Shown: positions 37,539 to 46,640 of the stretch, in pieces
Layout: the number at the start of each line of letters is the position of its first letter
Position numbering within the stretch: the first letter of the stretch is position 1
Assembly (NCBI GenBank): GCA_905221605.1
Contig: CAJNDS010000338.1
Location: 1-64,000, forward strand
Direction: 5' to 3'
Length of the DNA: 64,000 bases
DNA from: Symbiodinium natans
Lineage: Eukaryota; Sar; Dinophyceae; Suessiales; Symbiodiniaceae
Program-made: the position numbers and the translations under genes
Notes under the pieces: model-generated
Told to the model about the DNA's origin: nothing
The model's input: the letters and a program-made list of their open reading frames with translations, nothing else
The model's database searches: none

Positions 37539-37543
37539 ACCCT
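37430..37543 (-). repeat. Homogenised CCCTCAA array
   Basis: About 16 consecutive CCCTCAA units ending six bases before exon 12. This is a pure single-base variant array. Confidence 0.95.
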
Positions 37544-37548
37544 TCAAG

Positions 37549-37632
37549 GACCAGTTCATGCCGGACGATTTCGGGCCGGGCGTTCTGCTGTGTATGCTGT
37601 GCATCCTGCTCTGGAGCTTGTGCGTGTACAAG
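37549..37632 (+). CDS. Multi-pass membrane gene, exon 12 (membrane segment)
   Basis: Acceptor TTCAAG|GAC. It reads DQFMPDDFGPGVLLCMLCIL, LWSLCVYK. A clear membrane helix. GC donor AAG|GCAAGA, phase 0 to exon 13 (LCVYKEFRHIW). Confidence 0.8.
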
Positions 37633-37914
37633 GCAAGACGCGGATTCGAGGTTTTAAGGTTGGCGCCCGAAAGGCTTGAACCCCCCATTCCCCATGAAAA
37701 TGCCCGTAGAAACTATTCTTAAGGTCTCTTACATCCTCCTCGTGAACATTGCACCGAAAGGGGCCTTTGTTACAGGCTTTAAGGGCTGCAGCACTCCACC
37801 GCCCCGCTATACTCTAACCCTGAACCCTGAACCCTGAACCCTAAACCCTAAACCCTAAACCCTAAACCCTAAACCCGAAACCCTAAACCCTAAACCCTAA
37901 ACCCTAAACCCCAG

Positions 37915-37990
37915 GAGTTCCGGCACATCTGGCTCGCGGTGGCCGGCGCGGTGAACATCCCAAGGTCCCGGCGCACCAACTTCACCGAAG
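37915..37990 (+). CDS. Multi-pass membrane gene, exon 13
   Basis: Acceptor CCCCAG|GAG directly after a CCCTAAA array. It reads EFRHIWLAVAGAVNIPRSRR, TNFTE. The GC donor GAAG|GCGCCC leaves one base completing G with exon 14 (NFTEGTFHQISW). Confidence 0.8.
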
Positions 37991-38019
37991 GCGCCCCTGG
38001 CTCAATTTGGGGCTTAGGG

Positions 38020-38094
38020 TTCAGGGTTTAGGGTTTAGGGTTTAGGGTTTAGGGTTTAGGGTTTAGGGTTTAGGGTTTAGGGTTTAGGGTTTAG
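38020..38094 (+). repeat. TTTAGGG array
   Basis: About ten TTTAGGG units within intron 13. CCCTAAA units also occur at 38,350-38,432 of the same intron, so both orientations are present in one intron. Confidence 0.95.
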
Positions 38095-38199
38095 GCCTGA
38101 ATAAGTAGAATAGGGTTGTTGGGTGGTATTATAGTATCATTACAAAGGGACCATAAGGGAATATTATTGGTAATTATTCCGACCTCTAAATTAGCTGGC

Positions 38200-38292
38200 T
38201 GGTTCTTTGGTTCCCAGGGAATGAGGGCCCTCGATACTCCCTTAAAGGGTGCAAGAAAGGGCCCGCATTCCCTCATTCTCTACTAAGAACCA
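38200..38292. mobile_element. Foldback element with TGGTTCTTAGTA-type ends
   Basis: Left TGGTTCTTTGGTTCCCAGGG plus AATGAGGGCCC and right GGGCCCGCATTCCCTCATTC plus TCTACTAAGAACCA form an imperfect hairpin. The ends match those of the 25,972-28,300 block. Confidence 0.6.
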
Positions 38293-38497
38293 GGGGGGTC
38301 TTGGAACAAAAGGGCTCCCAGAGCATCCGAAAGCCCCCAAAAGTCCTAGACCCTAAACCCTAAACCCTAAACCCTAGGCCCTAAACCCTAAACCCTAAAC
38401 CCTAAACCCTAAACCCTAAACCCTAAACCCTAAAGCCCCTTAAGGACTTGAAGTGCTTATAGTGTAGGGTCCCCTAAACCCGAAACCCCTGTCAGAG

Positions 38498-38559
38498 GCA
38501 CCTTCCATCAGATCTCCTGGGGTCGCTTCTGCGTCTTCTTGGCCACGAACTTCACGCGC
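38498..38559 (+). CDS. Multi-pass membrane gene, exon 14
   Basis: Acceptor CAGAG|GC. It reads TFHQISWGRFCVFLATNFTR. GC donor CGC|GCAGCT, phase 0. It joins exon 15 as NFTRVAVASVLLVAG. Confidence 0.75.
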
Positions 38560-39219
38560 GCAGCTTGCTGCTTGCGGGTTTGGGCTTTAGGGTCGAGGGT
38601 TCAGGGTTTAGGGTTTCAGTCGGACATGATTCCCACCTTGGACCTACCTCCCAAAACGCAAGTCAAGTTCAGTTAGGGTCTAGCGTGTTAGGGGTTGTGT
38701 GATCTCTTGCTCTCTGCTTCTTGCAAGTGAGACCCTTAAACACTCGTCTGTGCTGGGCTCTTGCGAACCAACCTAATTCCACTTACCATACTAACAATGC
38801 TAAACTTCCACTTGGGGTACTGTCTGATTATGGTGTTTAGGGTTTAGGGTTTAGGGTCTAGGGTTTAGGGTTTAGGGTTTCAGCTACAGTAGCACGCTTC
38901 AAGAATTACTGAGCGCCCGGAGACCCTTGCATGCGCCGTTAACATGTCTTGGAATATTGACGAACACCCTTAAGCATGCAAATGGCAAGGGTAGCGCTCA
39001 AGAGCCACAAAGGGACCCTCAACCCTTTAAACCCTGTAACTTGCTGTAAACTCTAAAATCCGCATAAGCCCTGTAAACCTCTAAACTCTACAGACCCTAT
39101 AAACCCTTATAAACGCTCAAGACCCTTATAAACCCTATAAACCCCTGTGAACCCTATTAAACCCTTAAACGGCCTTTAAACCCCTAGAACCCTGGTATGC
39201 AAAAAAGAAAGAGTACAAG

Positions 39220-39278
39220 GTAGCGGTGGCCAGTGTGCTGCTGGTGGCGGGCATTCTGTGGCTGGCTCGCACCACTTC
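39220..39278 (+). CDS. Multi-pass membrane gene, exon 15 (membrane segment)
   Basis: Acceptor ACAAG|GTA. It reads VAVASVLLVAGILWLARTT. GA donor ACTTC|GAGCCT, which completes S with exon 16 (ARTTSISELMLN). It is preceded by about 660 nt of intron with CCCTAAA-like and unique text. Confidence 0.75.
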
Positions 39279-39416
39279 GAGCCTCGGTTTTCTACGCGAC
39301 CTAAACCCTAAACCCTAAACCCTGAACCCTAAACCCTAAACAAATCCCTAAACCCTAAATCCCTAATCCCTAAACCCTAAACCCTAAACCCTAAACCCTA
39401 GCAACCTTCGCGCAAG

Positions 39417-39468
39417 GATCTCGGAGCTGATGCTCAACGCGGTGGCTCTCAACGCCATCCTGGATGTG
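39417..39468 (+). CDS. Multi-pass membrane gene, exon 16
   Basis: Acceptor GCAAG|G. It reads ISELMLNAVALNAILDV. GC donor GTG|GCCGCT, phase 0. It joins exon 17 as AILDVDEFLFNGL, a block I recall as conserved in this dinoflagellate family. Confidence 0.8.
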
Positions 39469-39799
39469 GCCGCTTGGCGCATGGGGCTGAGGGCGGTTAG
39501 GGTTTAGGGTTTAGGGTTTAGGGTTTAGGTAGGGTTTGGGGTTTAGGGTTTAGGGCTTAGGGTGTAGGGTTCAAGGTCTAGGGGCTTCTTTGTGGTTTTC
39601 TTGTGAACTCTTTTTTAGGGGTAGTATGTAAGGTTTATGAACTGCAAACTCCAAGCTCTAAACCCTAAACTCTAAGCCCTAAATCCTGAACCCTAAGCCC
39701 TAAACCCTTACTGTTCGGGTTTAGGGTTACAGGGTTTAGGGTTCAGGGATGTTTAAACCCTAAACCCTAACATTCTCCTTGCACTTTTGGACAAGCCAG

Positions 39800-39834
39800 G
39801 ACGAGTTCCTGTTCAATGGCCTCACTCCGATGAA
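39800..39834 (+). CDS. Multi-pass membrane gene, exon 17 (35 nt)
   Basis: Acceptor GCCAG|GAC. It reads DEFLFNGLTPM. The GC donor ATGAA|GCGTGG leaves AA, completed to K by exon 18 (LTPMKKFQHAIQ). Confidence 0.75.
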
Positions 39835-39859
39835 GCGTGGTCTTTTTCAGAATATCCCT

Positions 39860-39990
39860 ACCCCTAAACCCGAAACCCGAAACCCTAAACCCTAAACCCT
39901 AAACCCTAAACCCTAAACCCTAAACCCTAAACCCTACACCCCTGAACCCCTGAACCCCTAAACACCTAAACCCCTGAACCCTAAACCCGG
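39860..39990 (-). repeat. CCCTAAA array
   Basis: CCCTAAA and CCCCTGAA/CCCCTAAA units within intron 17. Confidence 0.9.
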
Positions 39991-40110
39991 GACACCCCGC
40001 CCGAAATCCTAAACCCTCAGCCGGGCAGTGGATCCCTGCTTTTGGGGCCTTTTGCGCCCGATCCAAATCTCCTGGATCCCCCCCCTAGCCTAAAACGGGT
40101 TTCAGCAGCA

Positions 40111-40157
40111 GCCAAGGAAGTTCAGGGTTTAGGGTTTAGGGGCCAAGGAAGTTTCAG
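40111..40157 (+). repeat. Duplicated exon 18 acceptor flanking a TTTAGGG tract
   Basis: GCCAAGGAAGTTCAG (40,111-40,125) and GCCAAGGAAGTTTCAG (40,142-40,157) lie on either side of a short TTTAGGG tract. The second copy is the real acceptor plus exon start. Confidence 0.85.
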
Positions 40158-40395
40158 CACGCCATTCAGAGCCTGAGCCCCTTGACCATCAAGTACAGCC
40201 GCCGGAGAAGCGAGTGGGAGTCGAGTGTGCAGTGCCTCCTCTTGATTGGGACCATCGTGGTGCCTTACATGCTGCTGGTGAAGCCCTTTGGTGAGACCAT
40301 GGTGGAAGTGAAGGAGCTCCTGTGTGGCGGAAACCAGACCTTCGTGGTCCATCACAACTCGGACACCCAGCTGACGTATGGCCTGATCACCCGGG
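40148..40395 (+). CDS. Multi-pass membrane gene, exon 18 (longest exon)
   Basis: Acceptor CCAAG|G. 248 nt. It reads KFQHAIQSLSPLTIKYSRRR, then SSVQCLLLIGTIVVPYMLLV (a membrane segment), then VKELLCGGNQTFVVHHNSDT, QLTYGLITR. The basic segment before the helix and the extracellular-type CGGNQT after it suggest topology. The GC donor CGGG|GCGGTC leaves one base completing G with exon 19. CGGNQTFVV is the block I recall best from related predicted dinoflagellate proteins. Confidence 0.85.
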
Positions 40396-40564
40396 GCGGT
40401 CGAGGTGCCTCCCTTGCAAAGAACCTGTCAGCCTCCGTGACCTAAACCCTAAACCCCTGAACCCCAAACCCCAAACCAGCTGCCCCTAAACTCTTTCATC
40501 CGCCCCAAACCGGCCCAAACCCTAAGCTGGATGTATGTCGGTATCAAGCCTTCTACCCTGTGAG

Positions 40565-40596
40565 GCAACTCCGAGAACCTCTCCATCAGCGAGATT
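40565..40596 (+). CDS. Multi-pass membrane gene, exon 19
   Basis: Acceptor TGTGAG|GC. It reads NSENLSISEI(A). It joins exon 18 as LITRGNSENLSISEI. GC donors at 40,597 or 40,600 are both in phase with exon 20. Confidence 0.6.
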
Positions 40597-40599
40597 GCT

Positions 40600-41370
40600 G
40601 CGACTTCGTTGCCCTAAGGCGATCCAAAATTCCACACACTTGGGGTTCGAAGGCCACCGTTGGGGTGTTTTCCTAGGGTTTCCGAGGGTTGCTATAGGAT
40701 TTCTCAAGGGTTTTCTAGGGTTCATCGGGTTTGTTTTTTTTTAGGGTTTTTAGAGGTTTTTTCAAGCCTTTTGTGGGGGCGTTTTTTGGGTTTTTTTTTG
40801 TTTGTTTTTTTTTTTCCAAGGTTTTCTAGATCTTTCTGGTGGGTTTTCTAGGGTTTCCTAATTTCCTAGGGTTTTTTCAGGGCTCATAGGCTGAGGGGTG
40901 TAGGGTTGCAGGGCGCTGGGTTCAAAAGATGGGGGCCCCCAGTGCTTATGCCCGGGCCGACCAGGCAGCTTCAAGAGCAAGTTTTTGGGTGTAGGGTTGA
41001 GGGTTGAGGGGTTTAGGTTTTTAGGGTTTCGTCTTTGTAGGGTGTGTGTGTGTGTGTTTTTTTTTTGGTTTGGGGGCTTTCGGGGTTTTGAGTATTTTGG
41101 GCTTAGGGCTTGGGGGTTTATGTAGGGTTTAGGGGTTTAGGGCTTGGGTTAGTTGTTTTTTTTTGGGTTTAGGGTTTGAGGGTTTATATAGGGGTTTAGG
41201 CCTTAGCATGAAAAGTGTAGGATTGTAACCCGCAACCTTGACCATGGGCCCGGCTACTTCGACCATTGCCCGAAACCCGAAACCCTAAACCCGAAACCCG
41301 AAACCCTAAACCCTAAACCCTAAACCTTAAATCCTAAACCCCTAAACCCTGAATGCGTCACTCTGTGCCG
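40600..41370. other. Intron 19: T- and G-rich degenerate sequence
   Basis: Long T-runs and AGGGTTTTC-like variants of the telomere word, (TG)n at 41,043-41,057, CCCGAAA/CCCTAAA units at 41,270-41,350. No exon recognised. Confidence 0.55.
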
Positions 41371-41372
41371 AG

Positions 41373-41471
41373 GTGAACTCACAAACGTTCAGAGACCCCA
41401 GCCTGTATCCTTTGTACATCCAGCTGCATACCCTGGGCAACGTCGATCAGCATCTCGACGAAAGATCACGG
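41373..41471 (+). CDS. Multi-pass membrane gene, exon 20 (3' end uncertain)
   Basis: Acceptor GCCGAG|GTG. It reads VNSQTFRDPSLYPLYIQLHT, LGNVDQHLDERSR. GT donors are possible at 41,442 (AAC|GTCGAT) and 41,472 (CGG|GTACTA). Y-P-L-Y-I-Q-L-H-T is well formed. The gene continues, but the next exon is not certain. Confidence 0.6.
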
Positions 41472-42315
41472 GTACTAAGGTTTAGGGTTTCGGGTTTAGG
41501 GTTTAGAAACCCCAAAACCCCTAGAAACCTAAAGCCTAAACTCCTACACCCTAAACCCCTAAAACGCTGAAACCCTAGAACCGAGAACCCTGAAACCCGA
41601 AACGCCCTAATGAAAAGCCTCTAGAACCTTAAAAGCCCTAAACCCTAGAACCCGAGGCAGCGTCCTAGGAGGGGTTTGGGGTGCTTCGCACAGTTCTTTG
41701 CAGCTGCGTTTCTGGTTTCGGCTCTAGGTATGCCCTTGGTATACTTTACATGGTCAGCGGCTAAATTATGGTCCCTATTGGGGTGCCCTGAATGATTGCG
41801 GCCGCCAAAGCCCTTACTTGGTTCAAGAGGATCATATTTCGGAACAAGCCTTCAGCAACTGCTAGTCCCCCGAGACTCCAGTACTACGCAGCTAAGGAAT
41901 CCCCCTTAAACCACCATAAGGAATCCTACTATAGCCTAAGTAATCTTCCTTAGCCAAGGGGTATCATGTGTCAGAATGTTTGTCAGAGTGCCATCCTAGG
42001 GCCTAGGGTTTAGGTGCCACGCCAGCACAGGTTTGAGACTGACAGGACGCAGGACATGGCCCACCTGGTGACATCTTTTCCGGTTTGTCTCTCGGGGCCG
42101 ACTTTGGAATTTTTTTTGAGGGGCTTGGGTTTAGGGTTTAGGGGTTTGGGCTTTTGGAGGTTTTGCCCTAAGCCCAACGCCCTAAACCCGAAGCCCGCCC
42201 TTTCAGCCTGCGCAGGGTTTGGGGTGGAGGGTTCAGGGTTCACTGAAGCCCTGAACCCACTTGAAGCGGAAGCCTTAACCCTAAAGAACTTCCCCAGACC
42301 CGTATACCCTAAGCC
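41472..42315. other. Mostly unique sequence, no supported gene
   Basis: Degenerate CCCTAAA-like text to 41,660, then about 640 bp of unique sequence in which several short frames are open without motif or splice support (for example 42,014-42,140). Confidence 0.35.
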
Positions 42316-42686
42316 CTAAACCCAAAACCCCAAACTAAACCCTAAACCCTAAACCCTGAACCCTGAACCCTGAACCCTGAACCCTGAACCCTGAACCCTG
42401 AACCCTGAACCCTGAACCCTGAACCCTGAACCCGAAACCCGAAACCCGAAACCCTAAACCCTAAACCCTAAACCCCTAAACCCTAAACCCCTAAACCCCT
42501 AAACCCTAAACCCTAAACCCTAAACCCTAAACCCTAAACCCCTAAACCCCTAAACCCCTAAACCCGAAACCCGAAACCCTAAACCCTAAACCCTACGCCC
42601 TAAACCCTAACCCTAAACCCTAAGCCCTAAACCCTAAACCCTAAACCCCAAAACCCTAAACCCTAAACCCTGAACCCCTAAACCCG
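42316..42686 (-). repeat. CCCTAAA array with homogenised CCCTGAA block
   Basis: About 50 units. 42,354-42,432 is a run of about 11 CCCTGAA units followed by CCCGAAA and then CCCCTAAA and CCCTAAA blocks. Confidence 0.95.
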
Positions 42687-42702
42687 CTGCGGCCATATCG
42701 AG

Positions 42703-42752
42703 GCCTGGAAACTGACATTCTGGATCCGACCGGCCCGTTCCATCAAGACAGC
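42703..42752 (+). CDS. Likely exon, downstream part of the membrane gene or next gene
   Basis: Acceptor TCGAG|GCC. It reads AWKLTFWIRPARSIKTA. GC donors lie at the end (ACA|GCAGCG). TTTAGGG units follow at 42,780. Confidence 0.45.
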
Positions 42753-42824
42753 AGCGTAAGGCGGCTTGCTTGCGCTGAGGGTTTAGGGTTTAGGGTTAGG
42801 GTTGAGGGTTTATTCTTGCAGAGT

Positions 42825-42956
42825 GGTCTTTGGGAGCCCGTGTCAGTAGGTGTGAGCAAAGTCGAGTGATCCAAGATGCTTTCCGTCACATGCCCAACCT
42901 CAAGAAACCACTGCTGAATACTTTTAGAGCCGTGTACGTGCATTTTTGGGCTTCCC
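42825..42956 (+). CDS. Possible exon
   Basis: One frame reads CEQSRVIQDAFRHMPNLKKP, LLNTFRAVYVHFWAS, with good protein composition. Boundaries are unclear and the frame stays open to 43,081. Confidence 0.3.
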
Positions 42957-43237
42957 ACCCTCGGGTGCATTTCCCACCCTCTGGAATTGCCCCCACCCTC
43001 GTACACGTTACGCGGGATTCCAGGGCTGTTGGAGACCTGTTGGTTGCTACATCAGGTCAGTTCTTCCCTGCTGATCCCTAAACCCTAAACCCTAAACCCT
43101 AAACCCTAAACCCTAAACTCAGGGCCGAGGCCGCCCCCCCTACGTTGGGGGGGCGGCGCTTAAGACCTTCGACCTCGATGGCGTGCCCTAAACCCTCAGG
43201 TCATGACCTGGAGGGCGCTTAACCCTCTCAGGGGGGG

Positions 43238-43520
43238 GTCTAAACCCTAAACCCTAAACCCTAAACCCTAAACCCTAAACCCTAAACCCTAAACCCTAAA
43301 CCCTAAACCCTAAACCCTAAACCCTAAACCCTAAACCCTAAACCCTAAACCCTAAACCCTAAACCCTAAACCCTAAACCCTAACTCCTAAACCCTAAACC
43401 CTAAACCCTAAACCCTAAACCCTAAACCCTAAACCCTAAACCCTAAACCCTAAACCCTAAACCCTAAACCCTAAACCCTAAACCCTAAACCCTAAACCCT
43501 AAACCCAAACTCTAAACCCT
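43238..43520 (-). repeat. One of the longest CCCTAAA arrays
   Basis: About 40 almost perfect CCCTAAA units over about 280 bp. Confidence 0.97.
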
Positions 43521-43529
43521 AGCTGGCAG

Positions 43530-43605
43530 GCCCTCGGCAGACATGATCCTGCGAGCCGCGGGTCTCACTGCCGGTGAGGCGCTGGCGCCATGCCCGCGAG
43601 CTCTA
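43530..43605 (+). CDS. Possible exon between opposite telomere-like arrays
   Basis: Acceptor GGCAG|G. It reads PSADMILRAAGLTAGEALAP. CCCTAAA lies to the left and TTTAGGG (43,619-43,660) to the right. Confidence 0.35.
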
Positions 43606-43670
43606 GGGTTAGTTGGGGGGTTTAGGGTTTAGGGTTTAGGGTTTAGGGTTTAGGGCTAGGGGCTGTTCGT

Positions 43671-43800
43671 TGGGATGTTCCCCCTTATATTCACAGTCCT
43701 GAATAGGGGGTTGTTAAGGGCTTAGGGTATAGGGTGTGGGGTTGAGGGTTAAAGGTTGGGATGTTCAGCCCTAAACTAACAGTCCTTGATAGTTTCAGGG
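43671..43800 (+). mobile_element. Two partial MITE-like GGGATGTTC copies
   Basis: TGGGATGTTCCCCCTTATAT with ACAGTCCTGAATAGG (43,671), and TTGGGATGTTCAGCCC with ACAGTCCTTGATAG (43,756). Only left halves are recognisable. Confidence 0.55.
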
Positions 43801-44105
43801 TTTCAGGATTTAGGGTTCGGGGTTTTGGGGTTGGGGGCTTAAGGTTATGCATTAAGGCTTCGGGGGCTTAGGCCCTAAACCCCAGACGCAGTTCACGGTT
43901 GTGTCGTCATGGCGTCCTGGCGGGGAGGGGGTGGGGGATTCTATGGGACGACGATGTTGGCTTTTGGGTTCTTTGACTTTGGGATCTATCTATCTTACAT
44001 CTCCCAAGGGTTTGCGGGTAGGGTGTTGGGGTCTTAGGGTTTTTGGGGCTGCTTGGGCATAAGGGGTTTGGGATTCGAGCAACTCGGGCTTTAGGGGTTG
44101 GGTTG

Positions 44106-44253
44106 AAACCCTAAACCCTAAACCCTAAACCCTAAACCCTAAACCCTAAACCCTAAACCCTAAACCCTAAACCCTAAACCCTAAACCCTAGACCCTAGAC
44201 CCTAAACCCTAAACCCTAAACCCTAAACCCTAAACCCTAAACCCTAAACCCTA
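44106..44253 (-). repeat. CCCTAAA array
   Basis: About 21 units with two CCCTAGA variants. The stretch 43,801-44,105 before it is G-rich unique sequence without a gene. Confidence 0.95.
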
Positions 44254-44391
44254 CCTAGATTGCAGCGTCTTTCGGGGTGCTTGGCCCTCAAAGTTGCCCG
44301 TGCCACCGTAAGCTTGAGACGAAAGCGTGGCTGCTTGCTAGCTTTCAAAGTGCTGCAGGCCTCAACGGCTGGGAGTGGAGGGAACCTAGCT

Positions 44392-44494
44392 GGAGGTTCA
44401 TGGCACTTGTGAACCAATCCTAATTGTGTACTCAGAACCCACTTATAAGCCCCTTAAGTGCCACAATTGTATGAACCATGACACTCCAAGTAGA
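44392..44494. mobile_element. Foldback element, CTTGGAGGTTCATGG family, diverged copy
   Basis: Left CTGGAGGTTCATGGCACTTG with CCAATCCTAATTGTG and right CACAATTGTATGAACCATG with ACTCCAAGTAG are imperfect inverted arms. Related to 44,913-45,065. Confidence 0.55.
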
Positions 44495-44618
44495 CCCCCT
44501 TCGTTTCAGGGCAGTCGCACCATTCCCATCCCAAGCTTGTTAGCCTCAGCGAGTTTTTCTTTTCTTGTGGCTGTGCAAGGCAAGAGAAGCAGTTATAAAC
44601 TGGACATGCGCCCCAGAC

Positions 44619-44707
44619 TGGGATGTTCCCCCTTATAACCCCTTCCCCCCCCCCCCCCCCAAACAAAATCCCTCGTAAGGACTGCTAGCATAAGGGGGAA
44701 CATCCCA
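44619..44707. mobile_element. MITE-like GGGATGTTCCCCCTTA element, intact copy
   Basis: Perfect 17-bp terminal inverted repeats TGGGATGTTCCCCCTTA ... TAAGGGGGAACATCCCA, 89 bp in all, with a C-run and AAGGACTGCTAG inside. Confidence 0.8.
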
Positions 44708-44912
44708 AGCCCTTAAGCCCTAAGCCCCAAACCCTAAACCCTAAACCCTAAACCCTAAACCCGAAACCCTAAACCCGAAACCCTAAACCCTAAACCCTAA
44801 ACCCTAAAAACCAGCCTGAAGCCCTGCTCCCCCAAACCCTTGACAGTCGAGGTTGCAAACTGCTCGCGGCTCCTTTCCCATTGCAACCGGTGCCTTGGTC
44901 TATCATCCTCGT

Positions 44913-45065
44913 ACTTGGAGGTTCATGGTACTTACTAACCAATTATAACTGGGCTTATAACCCTACTTATAATTGGGATAACCCCAATAAGGCCCTTTAG
45001 GGGTATTATAAGTAGGGTTATAAGTACAGTTATAATTGGTTAGTAAGTACCATGAACCTCCAAGT
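44913..45065. mobile_element. Foldback element, ACTTGGAGGTTCATGG family, intact copy
   Basis: Arms of about 70 bp: ACTTGGAGGTTCATGGTACT ... AGTACCATGAACCTCCAAGT at the ends. Inner arms contain TTACTAACCAATTATAACT and its complement, and TATAACCCTACTTATAA and its complement. No coding capacity. Confidence 0.85.
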
Positions 45066-45925
45066 AGGCCCTTGGGACATGCTTTATGTTTTCCCTTTTT
45101 GGGTTTAAGAGATCATATGTTCAGGAATATATTCAGGAATGTTTTTCAGAGGGGTTTAAGGGCCATCCTGGCAAGGAGTCTCGGATGCGTAGGGCTTGGG
45201 TTTCAAGGCCGGTGTGCAGACCTGAGACTTTGGGGAGGTTCGGCGCATCCTGCTTCGAGTGATGTGCCGGTCCACGGATGTTAGGGTGACCGGGGGCTGT
45301 CAGGGCTGTTGGGATTTGGGGCCTGGCCTCATTCTGCACAGCTAATCTCTGGGACCTATGTCGTTCTTTCTTCTGGCGCGTAGCCCCGGACATGCACAGG
45401 CCCTTATGCTTCTAACTTCTATCTAGCGCAGGGGCCCTAAACCCTAAACCCTAACCCCGAAACCCTAAACCCTAAACCCTAAACCCCAAACCCTAAACCC
45501 TAAACCCGAAACCCAAAACCCTGCAAGTCCACTGTCTCTTGATTCCTGGCCCTCTGAAGCCTCACTAAGCCTTTGAGGGTTAGGAGATTCGTCCTTCCTC
45601 CTTCTAGCCCTAAAGTAGCCTAAAAACCCTAAGCCCTAAACCCTGAACCCTAAGCCCTAAAGAGACTGAACCTTCTTAATGCTTTTCCCCTCGCTATTCT
45701 TGCATGCCTGGGCTGAAGCTTTCGACGCCGCGTTTTTCCTTCGTTTTGACTCTGTTCCTCTCCTAAACGCTAAACCTTCAACCCTGCATCCCTAAACCCT
45801 AAACCCTAAACCCTAAACCCTAAACCCTAAACCCTAAACCCGAAACCCTACACCCTAAACCCTAAACCCTAAACCCTCAACCCTAACTGCCATTCTGAGC
45901 ATGCTTTACGTCTACGTCGTTCGCC
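45066..45925. other. Unique sequence and short CCCTAAA arrays
   Basis: Unique 45,066-45,430 with several short open frames and no motif. CCCTAAA-type arrays at 45,434-45,520, 45,605-45,660 and 45,785-45,885. No gene supported. Confidence 0.4.
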
Positions 45926-45931
45926 GGTGAG

Positions 45932-45992
45932 GTACGAAGGGCGCCTGGTGCGATTTGCATGTGGGAGAACCTGCGGCTTCTTGACCTCCAAG
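45932..45992 (+). CDS. Likely exon with Cys pair
   Basis: Acceptor GTGAG|G. It reads YEGRLVRFACGRTCGFLTSK. GT donor AAG|GTGTGT. The C-x3-C-G-F pattern may belong to a small Cys-rich extracellular module. Confidence 0.5.
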
Positions 45993-45999
45993 GTGTGTT

Positions 46000-46075
46000 T
46001 TGGGTTTAGGGTTTAGGGTTTAGGGTGTGGGGTTTAGGGTTTAGGGTTTAGGGTTTAGGGTGTGGGGTTTAGGAT
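46000..46075 (+). repeat. TTTAGGG array
   Basis: TTTAGGG with two TGTGGGG variants, directly after the 45,932 exon. Confidence 0.9.
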
Positions 46076-46367
46076 TTGATTTCGAGTTTGGGATTTCGGG
46101 AGTTTCGGGTTTCTTGAAGTTTCGGGGTGTGAGGTATAAGTCTTCGGGCCGGGGGGGAGGGGGAGGATGCGGGTTCTTTGGGTTCCGGTATTTGGGGGAT
46201 GAAATTCTTGGGTGTGGGGATTCAAGGTTCAAAGTTCGGGGTTTGGGTAGTGAACCTTGATTCCAGGCCCTACGCCCAAGGTCCTAGAACCCGAACACCC
46301 CACATAGCGGCCCAAACCCCCAAAATGGTATCATCCTCATTCCAGGATCCCCCAAGATGGGTGAATA

Positions 46368-46450
46368 CTACTATTTGCTCAAGAACCCTAGAAAAAAGTA
46401 AGCGCGTTGTCTTTTTTTTTTTGGGGGGGGGGTTCTTAAGCAAATAGTAG
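46368..46450. repeat. Foldback with 21-bp arms
   Basis: CTACTATTTGCTCAAGAACC and GGTTCTTAAGCAAATAGTAG, one mismatch, around a T/G homopolymer loop. Confidence 0.8.
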
Positions 46451-46500
46451 AACAGGGCTTAGGGGAGTTCGGTTCTTTGTTTCTGGTGGTTTGCCCGAAG

Positions 46501-46640
46501 TAATCCCCTCCCCATTAACCCCCCCCCCCCTACCCCCCAATATTAAAATCCCCCAATATTCCATAATGTAATTATCATGGGGGGTATTCTAATATTTGGG
46601 TGTAGGGGGGGGGGGAAATATTCGGGGGAGGGGATTGCGG
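46501..46640. repeat. Foldback with C-rich/G-rich arms
   Basis: AATCCCCTCCCC ... GGGGAGGGGATT outer arms and CCCCCAATATTA ... TAATATTTGGG inner arms. Confidence 0.7.

Noticed and set aside
37379-37679. 92- and 87-codon frames with NPQPST repeats
   Set aside because: Most of each frame is the CCCTCAA array. Only the 37,549-37,632 part is a real exon, in another frame.
32747-40395. Voltage-gated ion channel
   Set aside because: Several membrane helices occur, but there is no S4-type repeat of spaced Arg/Lys and no pore signature. The exon texts fit an unnamed dinoflagellate membrane family better.
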